From: Treponema sp.
Lineage (GTDB): Bacteria; Spirochaetota; Spirochaetia; Treponematales; Treponemataceae
Assembly (NCBI GenBank): GCA_017525605.1
Contig: JAFXSM010000038.1
Span: 28,958-92,957, forward strand
Reading direction: 5' to 3'
DNA length: 64,000 nt
Positions within the stretch are counted from its first letter, which is position 1, and each line of letters opens with the position of its first letter. Shown here piece after piece: positions 1-7,300 of this stretch. Made by a program: the position numbers and the translations under genes. Under the pieces are notes generated by a model, which searched no databases, was not told where the DNA came from, and worked only from the letters and a program-made list of their open reading frames with translations.

Positions 1-867
1 ATCCGAATCCTCTACACTGGCGACCTCGGAAGGAAACTCAAGCCGATTATCCGCGACCCTTCTACGAACCTTCCTCCGCCTGACTACATCGTACTTGAAA
101 GCACCTACGGAAACAGGAAGCACGAGCTTGCGTCTGTCGCGATGGACGAGCTTCGCAAAATCGTGAACAGGGCAGTGGAGAAGAAAGGAAAAATCATAAT
201 CCCGTCATTCGCAATCGAAAGGACGCAGGAGCTTGTATATTATCTGCACCTGCTTGTTGACCAGAAAAAGATTCCTGCGATTCCGATTTATGTCGATTCC
301 CCGATGGCAGTGAATGCGACGAGCATCTTCCAGGTTCATCAGGAATGTTACAGCGAGGAAGTCCACGAGGCGTTCCTGAAGCATCACAAGAATCCGTTCG
401 GCTTCGGAAATCTCACCGCGATAAATTCGGTCGAGGAATCGAAGGCACTGAACGAGAAGCCGGGGCCGATGATTATCATCTCCGCTGACGGAATGTGCGA
501 GTCGGGAAGAATCGTCCACCACCTCGCGAACAACATCTCTGATTCGCGTAACACGGTTCTCATCGTAGGTTTCATGGCGGAGAACACGCTCGGGCGCAGA
601 ATCCGCGACGGAGCCAAGGTCGTGAAAATCATGGGCGAGGAGTACGACGTGAAGGCGACTGTCGAGTCAATCAACGCGTTCAGCGCACATGCAGATTACG
701 AGGAAACTTGCAAATGGCTTGAGGCAATCGACACGTCCCGCCTAAAGAGAATCTTCCTTGTGCACGGCGAGCCTGATTCTCAGGAATTCCTGAAGAATTA
801 TCTTGAGGAGCACGGATTCAAGGACGTTCAGATTGTGAAATACGGCGAAACTTACGACTTAGTGTGA
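1..867 (+). CDS. MBL-fold/beta-CASP RNA-processing metallo-hydrolase (5'-truncated by window edge)
   Basis: The reading frame is open from base 1, so only the last 288 codons are present; family members are usually about 450-470 residues. Visible beta-CASP signatures are ESTYGNRKH near the start of the fragment, GMCESGRIVHHL in the middle, NAFSAHAD and finally FLVHGE, which supply His/Asp residues of the zinc site and RNA-binding cleft. The lost N-terminal part would carry the HxHxDH motif. Proteins of this group (YSH1/CPSF73-like) are RNA endo- or exonucleases; the actual substrate cannot be read from sequence. An internal ATG at 142 is not the start, because the ESTYG motif lies upstream of it in the same frame. 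A hairpin terminator follows. Confidence 0.9.
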   Translation: MRILYTGDLGRKLKPIIRDPSTNLPPPDYIVLESTYGNRKHELASVAMDELRKIVNRAVEKKGKIIIPSFAIERTQELVYYLHLLVDQKKIPAIPIYVDSPMAVNATSIFQVHQECYSEEVHEAFLKHHKNPFGFGNLTAINSVEESKALNEKPGPMIIISADGMCESGRIVHHLANNISDSRNTVLIVGFMAENTLGRRIRDGAKVVKIMGEEYDVKATVESINAFSAHADYEETCKWLEAIDTSRLKRIFLVHGEPDSQEFLKNYLEEHGFKDVQIVKYGETYDLV

Positions 868-939
868 GTTTCCGGGGCAAAAATCGGAATTTTGCAGAAT
901 CAAACGCGCAAGATTTCCGGCTTGTTAAAATTGGTATGG

Positions 940-970
940 GGACGGCGGATTTTTTTGCCGTCCTCTGTTT
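940..970 (+). terminator. Likely rho-independent terminator after the MBL-fold gene
   Basis: A perfect 7-bp stem GGACGGC/GCCGTCC encloses a T-rich loop and is followed by a short T-rich stretch (tctgtttta). The tail is weak, so termination may be partial. Confidence 0.5.
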
Positions 971-1003
971 TATATGCTCGTAAAAATCAATAGAATGTGA
1001 TTC

Positions 1004-2065
1004 ATGCGTAACTACATGAAAAGTGTCTTCATCACGGTAGGCTCAATCGCACTGGTTGTGCTTACTTACGTTCTTTCCGTTTATCTGTTCGTATTTGGCC
1101 CTTCGTTTTCCAGGGCAGAAATGACCGAGGAAAAAATCAAGAAGTATTTCATGACAGAAGAATTCTATTCGCAGTACCTTTCCGAAAAGTCGTGGTTCGA
1201 GTCGAAGAATCCGAGACATGAATATGTCGTCTCGCATGACGGGCTGAAACTTGCCGCGCTCGTTCTTCCGTTCGACAAAAACGACTCCCAGGAAATTGAG
1301 GAATCCCTCGGAACTGTGATTCTCCTTCATGGATATCACTCCGACCCTGTGCGCGAATTCGTCTCGCTTGCGCATTTTTACCACAACCTCGGCTACAACG
1401 TGATTATGCCGTATCAGAGGGCGCACGGAGAAAGCGAGGGCGAGTACATAACGTTCGGCTTGAAGGAGAGGTTCGATATCCGCGACTGGATGTTCAAGGC
1501 GAACGAGCTTTTCGGAAGCGGCAGGCCTCTTTTCGTGGAGGGAATCTCGATGGGCTGCGCGACGACTGTCATGTCGCTCGGGTTCGACAATCTCCCTGCG
1601 AATTTGCGCGGAATAATCGCCGACTGCGGCTTCACTTCCCCGAAGGCAATCATCATGAAAGTTTTGTCGAAGGACAAGAAAATCCCGACTTCATCTCTGA
1701 TTTTCACTGTCGGAAATGCGATGTCGCAGAGCAAGATTGGAGTTGACCTTGAGGAATATTCGACTTTCGATGCGATTGATTTCAACAAGACACGCGCGGA
1801 GCAGATTCCGATTCTCTTCATTCACGGCGCGGACGATGATTATGTCCCTCTTTATATGACGAGCGAGAATTTCATGCGCTGCGTCGGAAATTTCAGCGAG
1901 CTTGAGGGCGGCGATCTTGGAAATGTCGTCGTCACCCCGAATCCGCAGGCGAGCAAATACAAATACGTTCAGATTGAGGGCGCACAGCACGCGATTTCGA
2001 ATATCATAAATCCTGAAAAATACCATTCCGAAGTCAGAAAATTCCTTGAGAAATACGGAAAATAG
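1004..2065 (+). CDS. Membrane-anchored or secreted alpha/beta hydrolase
   Basis: The 353-residue protein starts with a hydrophobic segment (about residues 10-30) that is either an uncleaved anchor or a signal peptide, so the enzyme probably works at the outer face of the inner membrane. The nucleophile elbow is GISMG, the acid is in HGADDDYV and the catalytic His in GAQHAIS, giving a complete Ser-Asp-His triad. An oxyanion region HGYHSDP comes earlier. The layout resembles serine aminopeptidase/YqkD-like hydrolases; the substrate is unknown. Two possible ATG starts (1004 and 1016) lie close together and neither has a strong ribosome binding site. The pectate lyase gene follows 66 bp downstream, so a role in cleaving esterified cell-wall material is possible but unproved. 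Confidence 0.8.
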   Translation: MRNYMKSVFITVGSIALVVLTYVLSVYLFVFGPSFSRAEMTEEKIKKYFMTEEFYSQYLSEKSWFESKNPRHEYVVSHDGLKLAALVLPFDKNDSQEIEESLGTVILLHGYHSDPVREFVSLAHFYHNLGYNVIMPYQRAHGESEGEYITFGLKERFDIRDWMFKANELFGSGRPLFVEGISMGCATTVMSLGFDNLPANLRGIIADCGFTSPKAIIMKVLSKDKKIPTSSLIFTVGNAMSQSKIGVDLEEYSTFDAIDFNKTRAEQIPILFIHGADDDYVPLYMTSENFMRCVGNFSELEGGDLGNVVVTPNPQASKYKYVQIEGAQHAISNIINPEKYHSEVRKFLEKYGK

Positions 2066-2131
2066 TCCTGTTCGGAGTCGGCGGTTGCTGATTTTCGAAC
2101 CTAGTCCTGTCTTTTTAATGAGGTTTCCAAA

Positions 2132-3442
2132 ATGAAAAAAATCATGCTTGTTTCTTCAATGCTTTTTCTCTGCTCTCTTTCTTTCGGGGCAAAAAAAGCA
2201 AAGGTCGTGACCCTTACAGCAACGACGAATCTTACCCCGTGCCAGATTCAGCTCGGAAGTGACGTTGAGAAAACGTTCGGCTTTGCTGATGCCGGAAAAA
2301 TGGTCTATCCGGCGGTCGACAAAGTTATCGTAATCGACGACAAAACATATCCGAATCCGAAAGACAAACGGATGGCGTTCACGAATGCAATAGCGTCCGG
2401 AAATGTCGCGTCGTCAAAAATCACTGAGGACGCAGCCGTTATTCTTCTTTCTGGCACTGTCGATTTGAGCGACGGAAAGGTGAGCGACAGCGACCATTCG
2501 TATTTCGACAAATTCGATTCCGCTACTCACAAAAGGGTGAACGACGACATCGTGTACAACATTGGCGCGAACAAGACGATTCTTGGAATCGAGCAGGCAA
2601 AGGTCGCGTTCGGCGGGCTTCGAATCAAAGCGTCAAAGTCGAATTCGGCTTCGAACATAATCATAAGGAACATCGCTTTTTGGGACGCGCACGGCTCGAC
2701 CGAATACGACACTTCCGTGAAGAAATTCGAAAATAAGAAGGCAAGCGCGGACCAGCTTTCAATAGAAGGAACCCCTGCAAAAGGAGCTGACGGAAAAGAC
2801 AACGGCGAAATGGAATTCATCCCGACGAACATCTGGATTGACCACTGCTCTTTCTCCGACGGAAAATGCGTTGACCTTGAGCGCAACTACAACCACGACG
2901 GCGCGTTGGACGCGAAGGCAGTGCGCAACATGACGGTCTCGTACTGCGAATTCACGAACCACGACAAAGTGACGCTCTTGGGGCCTAGCGACAGTTTTGT
3001 GAACCCGAACGACAGGCAGATTACGTTCCACCACAACTACTACCACGGTGCGATTCAGAGAATGCCTAGAAGCCGCGGCTGCAAAGTCCACATCTACAAC
3101 AACGTCTTCGACAACATCGGAACGTCTGGCAACAGCGGCTACAGCCTCGGGCCTGGAATCGGCTCGCTTTTCATCGTCGAGTCGAACTATTTCGGAAGCC
3201 ACGCTGGAAAAATCCTCCGCTACAATGACAAGTCTTCTCTTTCAGATTCGACTTTCTCAAAGCTGTATGCAAGCGGAAATGTTCCCGAGCTCAGCAATTC
3301 GAATTCCGAAGAATTCACAAAGCATCGCGTGACTGAAAAGCCGTTTGAAATCAGTTACGAGTATGAGCTTGATGACGTTTCGAAAAACAAGGGCGAGCTT
3401 CCGGGAAAAGTCGGCAACGTTCTTCTGATTTCCGTAAAGTGA
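2132..3442 (+). CDS. Secreted pectate lyase, polysaccharide lyase family 1 type
   Basis: A 436-residue protein with a clear signal peptide (MKKIMLVSSMLFLCSLSFGA) and a right-handed beta-helix lyase body. Family 1 hallmarks are WIDHCSF, the Ca2+-binding stretch DGALDAKAVRNMTVSYCEF, and QRMPRSR followed by KVHIYNNVFDN, where Arg is the expected catalytic base. The enzyme cleaves polygalacturonate by beta-elimination and releases unsaturated oligogalacturonides. An RBS (gagg) lies 8 bases before the ATG. The pectinesterase starts 12 bp downstream, so the two form one transcription unit for pectin breakdown. A substrate preference (methylated or not) cannot be told. Confidence 0.93.
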   Translation: MKKIMLVSSMLFLCSLSFGAKKAKVVTLTATTNLTPCQIQLGSDVEKTFGFADAGKMVYPAVDKVIVIDDKTYPNPKDKRMAFTNAIASGNVASSKITEDAAVILLSGTVDLSDGKVSDSDHSYFDKFDSATHKRVNDDIVYNIGANKTILGIEQAKVAFGGLRIKASKSNSASNIIIRNIAFWDAHGSTEYDTSVKKFENKKASADQLSIEGTPAKGADGKDNGEMEFIPTNIWIDHCSFSDGKCVDLERNYNHDGALDAKAVRNMTVSYCEFTNHDKVTLLGPSDSFVNPNDRQITFHHNYYHGAIQRMPRSRGCKVHIYNNVFDNIGTSGNSGYSLGPGIGSLFIVESNYFGSHAGKILRYNDKSSLSDSTFSKLYASGNVPELSNSNSEEFTKHRVTEKPFEISYEYELDDVSKNKGELPGKVGNVLLISVK

Positions 3443-3454
3443 GAAAATGCAAAA

Positions 3455-4432
3455 ATGAAAGCGAATATTTCTGTTTCAGATTCCCTTCCTGATTTTTTCC
3501 GAAACTTGAGCGTTCAGGACGAAAATGAGGAAATCCGCGTGATTCTTTCCGACGGAACTCACAAAGGCGCGTTCCGTGAAAGAATCTTCTATAATCTTCC
3601 GAATCCCCTCGTAATCGAATCTGAAAATGCTGATTCTGAAAAATGCGTCCTCTCGGGCGAGAACTGCGAGGCGTTCCACAAGGACACCGAGAACCGGGCG
3701 ATAATCACGTTCGGAAACGAATGCACGAAAGTGACGCTCATGAATTTCACAATCGAGAACCTGCATGTGAAGACGAGCGACGACGCTTCCTTGGGAAACC
3801 AGGCGGAGGCAATCTGCTTCGACTGCAAGAAGGGCTTCCTCTACTGTGAGAACATGATTTTCAAAAGCCGCCAGGACACGATTCATGTGAAAGGCTTCTC
3901 GCATTTCAAAAACTGCCGAATACTTGGCGACGTTGATTTCATCTGGGGCTACTGCGACACGGCGATTTTCGACAACTGCAAAATCCACACGATTGCCGAC
4001 AACCGTGGAAGCGACCGGCCTGCATACGTCCTTCAAAGCCGCTCACTGAACGGAAGACCCGGATTCGTGTTCATAAATTGTGCATTCACTGCGGACAACC
4101 GCGGCGAAAATGCGAAGATTTACATCGGAAGAAGCCAGGGAACCGGAAAGAAAGATTCCGTTGACAGATGGGACTCAATCGCGCTCATTTCGTGCACGAT
4201 TTCTGATTTGTACGACACCGCGCTCTGGACAGACGAGAACGGAAGCCGCGCCGTCTACCCGGAGAAGGGCAGTGCGCTAGTGGGCTGGAGGGAGTACGGC
4301 ACGAAAATAAAGGATTCAGCCGGAAACATCCGCCCCTACGACCCGAAAAAACAGGAACGCCACGGCTACTCCATGAACGACAGCGACTTGATGCGGCTGC
4401 AAAAGTGCATCGAAGAGACGAAAGTCGTTTGA
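3455..4432 (+). CDS. Pectinesterase (carbohydrate esterase family 8), apparently without signal peptide
   Basis: The 325-residue protein matches pectin methylesterases: QDT in KSRQDTIHVKG, the catalytic Asp in LGDVDFIWGYCD, and YIGRSQGTG with the conserved Arg near the C-terminus. These enzymes remove methyl groups from homogalacturonan. The N-terminus (MKANISVSDSLPDFF) has no hydrophobic stretch, so the enzyme appears to be cytoplasmic and would act on imported methylated oligogalacturonides rather than on polymer. It is the second gene of the unit with the pectate lyase. The RBS is weak, and translation may be coupled to the upstream gene. Confidence 0.9.
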   Translation: MKANISVSDSLPDFFRNLSVQDENEEIRVILSDGTHKGAFRERIFYNLPNPLVIESENADSEKCVLSGENCEAFHKDTENRAIITFGNECTKVTLMNFTIENLHVKTSDDASLGNQAEAICFDCKKGFLYCENMIFKSRQDTIHVKGFSHFKNCRILGDVDFIWGYCDTAIFDNCKIHTIADNRGSDRPAYVLQSRSLNGRPGFVFINCAFTADNRGENAKIYIGRSQGTGKKDSVDRWDSIALISCTISDLYDTALWTDENGSRAVYPEKGSALVGWREYGTKIKDSAGNIRPYDPKKQERHGYSMNDSDLMRLQKCIEETKVV

Positions 4433-4460
4433 GCGGCTGAATCCTGTCTTGGTGAATTTC

Positions 4461-4499
4461 CGTGGGATAATCCAAAGTGATGTTTGTGATTGTCCCACG
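4461..4499 (+). terminator. Strong hairpin at the end of the pectin unit
   Basis: Arms CGTGGGATAATC and GATTGTCCCACG pair over 12 bp with one G-T pair, and CAAA/TTTG extends the stem inside. Only a weak T-run follows (cctttt), so this may terminate transcription or only protect the 3' end of the mRNA. Confidence 0.45.
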
Positions 4500-4523
4500 A
4501 GGTCCTTTTCATCAAGGCTTTGC

Positions 4524-4604
4524 GCGGTGAAGACACAGTTTCAGCATCTACCTCACCTTCCAGAGCAAAAGCCCTTTTCCGTCGCTTGAGAACACGAGAG
4601 CGAC
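4524..4604. repeat. Direct repeat, left copy flanking vapBC
   Basis: About 80 bp that match 5417-5497 with few differences and one small gap. The repeat covers the last 18 codons of the AAA-ATPase-like gene (reverse strand) plus about 25 bp beyond its stop codon. With the right copy it brackets the vapBC module. Confidence 0.85.
4548..4604 (-). pseudogene. 3' remnant of a second AAA-ATPase/PD-(D/E)XK gene
   Basis: Read on the reverse strand, this encodes VALVFSSDGKGLLLWKVR and a stop, identical at protein level to the C-terminus of the intact gene at 5441-7021. Upstream of the Val the frame turns into unrelated sequence (the antisense of vapB), so only the tail of a copy survives. It is either the relic of a tandem paralogue or a duplication made when vapBC arrived. 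Confidence 0.85.
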
Positions 4605-4614
4605 GATGTATACT
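4586..4614 (+). promoter_or_regulatory. Likely promoter of vapBC
   Basis: TTGAGA at 4586-4591 and TATACT at 4609-4614 are separated by 17 bp, close to the sigma-70 consensus. The -35 box lies inside the ATPase remnant; the equivalent bases in the intact copy are CTGGAG and would not serve. Confidence 0.6.
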
Positions 4615-4646
4615 TTGCGTAGATTTGTTGAGCTGGAGGTGCGTTT

Positions 4647-4964
4647 ATGACAATCGAAGGATATTTTGACGGAACGGCAGTCAGACCTCTTGAGCCTGTT
4701 GATTTGAAGCCTCAGCAGAAAGTGTTTATCGACATTCCAGATCAGAAGGAAAATGTAGAAGAGCGTAAAAAGAAACAACGTGCATTTCTCCAAGACCTTG
4801 CAGACCACGCGGAAGAAGTCCACGAAGAAGAGGAATCGGCTCGAAAAACTCGGCAGAAAAAAGCGGTGGACGACCTTTTTAATTTGCTTTCTGATGACGA
4901 GGCAAAGGCATTCGGGGAAGAAATGAAAACGCATCTGCGCTTCAAGACGGTGGAACTCTCATGA
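4647..4964 (+). CDS. vapB: Antitoxin of the vapBC pair, DUF104/AF2212-like N-terminus
   Basis: A 105-residue protein whose first 30 residues (GYFDGTAVRPLEPVDLKP) match the small AbrB-like fold of DUF104 antitoxins that bind DNA and their cognate PIN toxins. The rest is highly charged and probably helical or disordered (many E and K), as expected for a toxin-wrapping tail. It is longer than the usual 60-80 residue members. A good RBS (ggagg) precedes the ATG. The stop overlaps the vapC start by 4 bp (ATGA), so the two are translationally coupled and the antitoxin is made first. The codons are A/T-rich compared with the pectin genes upstream. Confidence 0.8.
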   Translation: MTIEGYFDGTAVRPLEPVDLKPQQKVFIDIPDQKENVEERKKKQRAFLQDLADHAEEVHEEEESARKTRQKKAVDDLFNLLSDDEAKAFGEEMKTHLRFKTVELS

Positions 4965-5365
4965 AATACTTTCTCGACACGAACATCATCAGCTATCTTT
5001 TGCAGAAGAATGTTTCCGTGCTGTCAAAATTAAAAGAACTCATTGACCGTGAGGACACGGAATTATACATTTCAGTCGTCACCTATTACGAACTAAAACG
5101 CGGGCTGATAGCTTCCAATGCGACAACAAAGTTGAAAGCTTTGCAAATTATTCTCCATTCATACTTTGAAGTAGTGCTGATGGATTTCGGCATGTACGAA
5201 CGCTCTGCTCAAATTTACGCTGATTTGAAAAAAGACGGAAATCTTATTGAGGACGACGACATTTTTATCGGTGCTACAGCCCTTGAAAACGATGCCGTCC
5301 TTGTTACGAACAACGAACGGCACTTAGGGCGAATCAAAAATTTGAAAATTGAAGTGTGGAAATAA
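4961..5365 (+). CDS. vapC: VapC-type PIN-domain toxin ribonuclease
   Basis: The 134-residue protein is a complete PIN domain: DTNIISYLL at the N-terminus, Glu in YYELKRG, Asp residues in EDDDIFIGATA, and the C-terminal LVTNNERHLGRI stretch typical of the VapC subgroup that cuts tRNA-fMet or rRNA. These acidic residues bind Mg2+. It overlaps its antitoxin gene by 4 bp. The pair sits between two copies of the 3' end of an unrelated ATPase gene. The specific RNA target is not readable from sequence. Confidence 0.92.
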   Translation: MKYFLDTNIISYLLQKNVSVLSKLKELIDREDTELYISVVTYYELKRGLIASNATTKLKALQIILHSYFEVVLMDFGMYERSAQIYADLKKDGNLIEDDDIFIGATALENDAVLVTNNERHLGRIKNLKIEVWK

Positions 5366-5416
5366 AAACTAAAAGAATATCCCGTTTGAACTTTCCCTGC
5401 TGAAATTGTATTTTTC

Positions 5417-5497
5417 GCGTGAAGAACACAGCCTTAGCATTTATCGCACCTTCCAGAGCAAAAGCCCTTTTCCGTCACTGGAGAACACGAGCGCAAC
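5417..5497. repeat. Direct repeat, right copy flanking vapBC
   Basis: This is the partner of 4524-4604. It forms the real 3' end and 3' flank of the intact ATPase gene. The repeats are about 893 bp apart. Confidence 0.85.
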
Positions 5498-7021
5498 CTT
5501 GAACATCTGCTTGCCGCTCACGGCGAAACGCTCCGCATAGCCGTTTTCGTCAATCTGGGCGAGGGCGGTCTTTGCGACTTCATCAACGTCTTTGCCTTTG
5601 TCCATTTTTAGCTCAAAAATGAAAACCGCGTCCTTTGTGGTGACGACGACATCGCTCCGTCCGTTCACGTTCTGAAGCTCGGAGACGACGCGCATTCCGC
5701 TCAGACGGAACATCAAGTGCGTCACCGACTCGTAGTAGTTTTCGCAGATATCTTTCTTTACGATTGTGGGCAAATCCGCAACCGCAGCCTTTATCATCGA
5801 GCAAACGCGGTCAACGTCCTTGTTCCTGAGCGCGTTCCGCAGATTGCTGATTTCAAGCCCCATGTCGTCGTAGGGCACTGAGACGTATTTTGCCAAAAGA
5901 ATTTTCAGGAACGACTGCTCGACCTCGCGGTTGGGGAAATCAAGCCAGAACATCCTGTCCTCGGCGTCGAAGCCTTTTATCGTGAGGTAGCCGCTTTGAT
6001 AGATGACAGGGAGCATGTTCTTTGTGTTCGGGTCGTACTCCCGGAATGAAATCTCGTCGACCTCACGCCCGTTGACGAGCGTCTCAAGCTCCAGCGGCTG
6101 GTTCTGCAAAGCCTTCACGAGCATCGACGGAGTTCCGCTTTGGAACCAGTAGGAGCCGAAATCACAGTCCTTGAAGCATTTCAAAAGGCAGAACGGGTTG
6201 TAAACGCCTTCCACGTTGAACGAAAAATGATAGCCGTCGTACATTGTTTTGAGCTTCTCTTTCGCCGCCTCCACCGTCATGCCGAACCGTTTCGCAAGTT
6301 CTTCGATTTCCAGCACAAAGTACGCGTTCAGCTCGGACTCAGAAATTCCGCAAATCGAAGAATACTTTGACACAAGACTTATATCGTCAAGCTGGTTCAG
6401 ACCGCTGAAAATATTCATGTGGCTGATTTTCGTGATTCCCGTGATGAACAAAAAGCGGATATATTGGTCGAGTTCCTTCAATGGGCTGTAGAACGCACGG
6501 AGTTCCGCCCGGTTTTTCTCCTCGTATTCGGAGTAGAGCGCATCGAGCACCGGCTTGTCGTACTCGTCGATGATTACTGCGACCTGCTTGCCGGTCTTTT
6601 CGTAGGCGGTCGTTATAATCTCGGCAAAGCGGGTGAAAAATTCCGATGATTTTTTTTCGATTCCGTACTGTTCTTCGTATTTACCTAAAATCTGCTCAAA
6701 AAGTGCAAACAGTTTTTTTGAGTTGTCGAATGAGCCGCCGCCAAAGCTGATTTTAATTACCGGGCAAACTTCCCATTTTTTTTCAAGTTTTTCAAGCGCA
6801 AGCCCTCGGAACAGTTCTTTCTTGCCCAAGAAATATGCTTCCATCGTGGAAAGCAAAAGGCTTTTTCCGAATCGGCGCGGACGGCTCAAAAAATATGCTT
6901 TTCCCTCGCGGGCAAGGTTGTAGACGTAAGCCGTCTTGTCCACATAGACGCAGCCTCGCCTTCTCAAATCCTCAAAATCCTGAATGCCAATCGGCAAAAA
7001 TCGTTCTTCCATAGAATCCAT
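5441..7021 (-). CDS. AAA-ATPase-like/PD-(D/E)XK nuclease-like protein
   Basis: A 526-residue protein of the widespread family with an N-terminal AAA-ATPase-like domain and a C-terminal PD-(D/E)XK nuclease-like domain. It opens with PIGIQDFEDLRRRG and YVDKT; the P-loop is RPRRFGKSLLLS and the Walker B VAVIIDEYDKPVLDA. The C-terminal part has SDVVVTTKDAVFIFELK, matching the D...ExK core of the nuclease fold. Such genes occur in many copies in gut Bacteroidetes and spirochaetes and are thought to belong to mobile or defensive functions, but no activity is established. The start may be 7021 or the ATG three codons later; neither has a clear RBS. An extra copy of its 3' end lies beyond vapBC. Confidence 0.88.
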   Translation of the reverse strand: MDSMEERFLPIGIQDFEDLRRRGCVYVDKTAYVYNLAREGKAYFLSRPRRFGKSLLLSTMEAYFLGKKELFRGLALEKLEKKWEVCPVIKISFGGGSFDNSKKLFALFEQILGKYEEQYGIEKKSSEFFTRFAEIITTAYEKTGKQVAVIIDEYDKPVLDALYSEYEEKNRAELRAFYSPLKELDQYIRFLFITGITKISHMNIFSGLNQLDDISLVSKYSSICGISESELNAYFVLEIEELAKRFGMTVEAAKEKLKTMYDGYHFSFNVEGVYNPFCLLKCFKDCDFGSYWFQSGTPSMLVKALQNQPLELETLVNGREVDEISFREYDPNTKNMLPVIYQSGYLTIKGFDAEDRMFWLDFPNREVEQSFLKILLAKYVSVPYDDMGLEISNLRNALRNKDVDRVCSMIKAAVADLPTIVKKDICENYYESVTHLMFRLSGMRVVSELQNVNGRSDVVVTTKDAVFIFELKMDKGKDVDEVAKTALAQIDENGYAERFAVSGKQMFKVALVFSSDGKGLLLWKVR

Positions 7022-7119
7022 TATATTCTGTTTGGGAAAACCGTTCCATAAAAACGCACGACCATCTCATCGGGAGACTCGAAGTCGGGCGCGGAAGTTT
7101 GAGGCAGTGAACGCGCTAC

Positions 7120-7140
7120 AACTCTCAACTCTCAACTCTC
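7120..7140. repeat. Short tandem repeat, 3 copies of aactctc
   Basis: Three exact 7-bp units stand in the 279-bp non-coding stretch between the ATPase gene and the OmpA-type gene. Nothing else in 7022-7232 looks like a gene. Confidence 0.9.
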
Positions 7141-7232
7141 AACCGATAAGTTTGCCCGCAGCATCTTTGCGGGATTTTCTTGTTTTAAAAGCAGTTTTCA
7201 ATTTCTTCAATATATATTCATTTTTCTCGACG

Positions 7233-7281
7233 AAAAGGCCGCTGTCCGTGGATTCTAGCTCCATGAACGGCGGTCTTTTTT
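7233..7281 (+). terminator. Terminator-like hairpin in the leader of the OmpA-type gene
   Basis: AAAAGGCCGCTGTCCGTGG pairs with the following CCATGAACGGCGGTCTTTT over about 18 bp with G-T pairs and one mismatch, then TTTTTT. The structure ends 20 bp before the start codon, ahead of the RBS (aagga). No same-strand gene ends upstream, so it looks like an attenuator or mRNA-stabilising leader rather than a plain terminator. Confidence 0.55.
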
Positions 7282-7300
7282 CGTTTCGCAAGGAGTTTTT

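Noticed and set aside
4524..7021. Insertion sequence around vapBC
   Set aside because: No transposase and no terminal inverted repeats; the flanking repeats are pieces of the ATPase gene.
7120..7140. CRISPR-like repeat
   Set aside because: Units are 7 bp and adjacent without spacers; no cas genes and no other regular repeat arrays are in the window.
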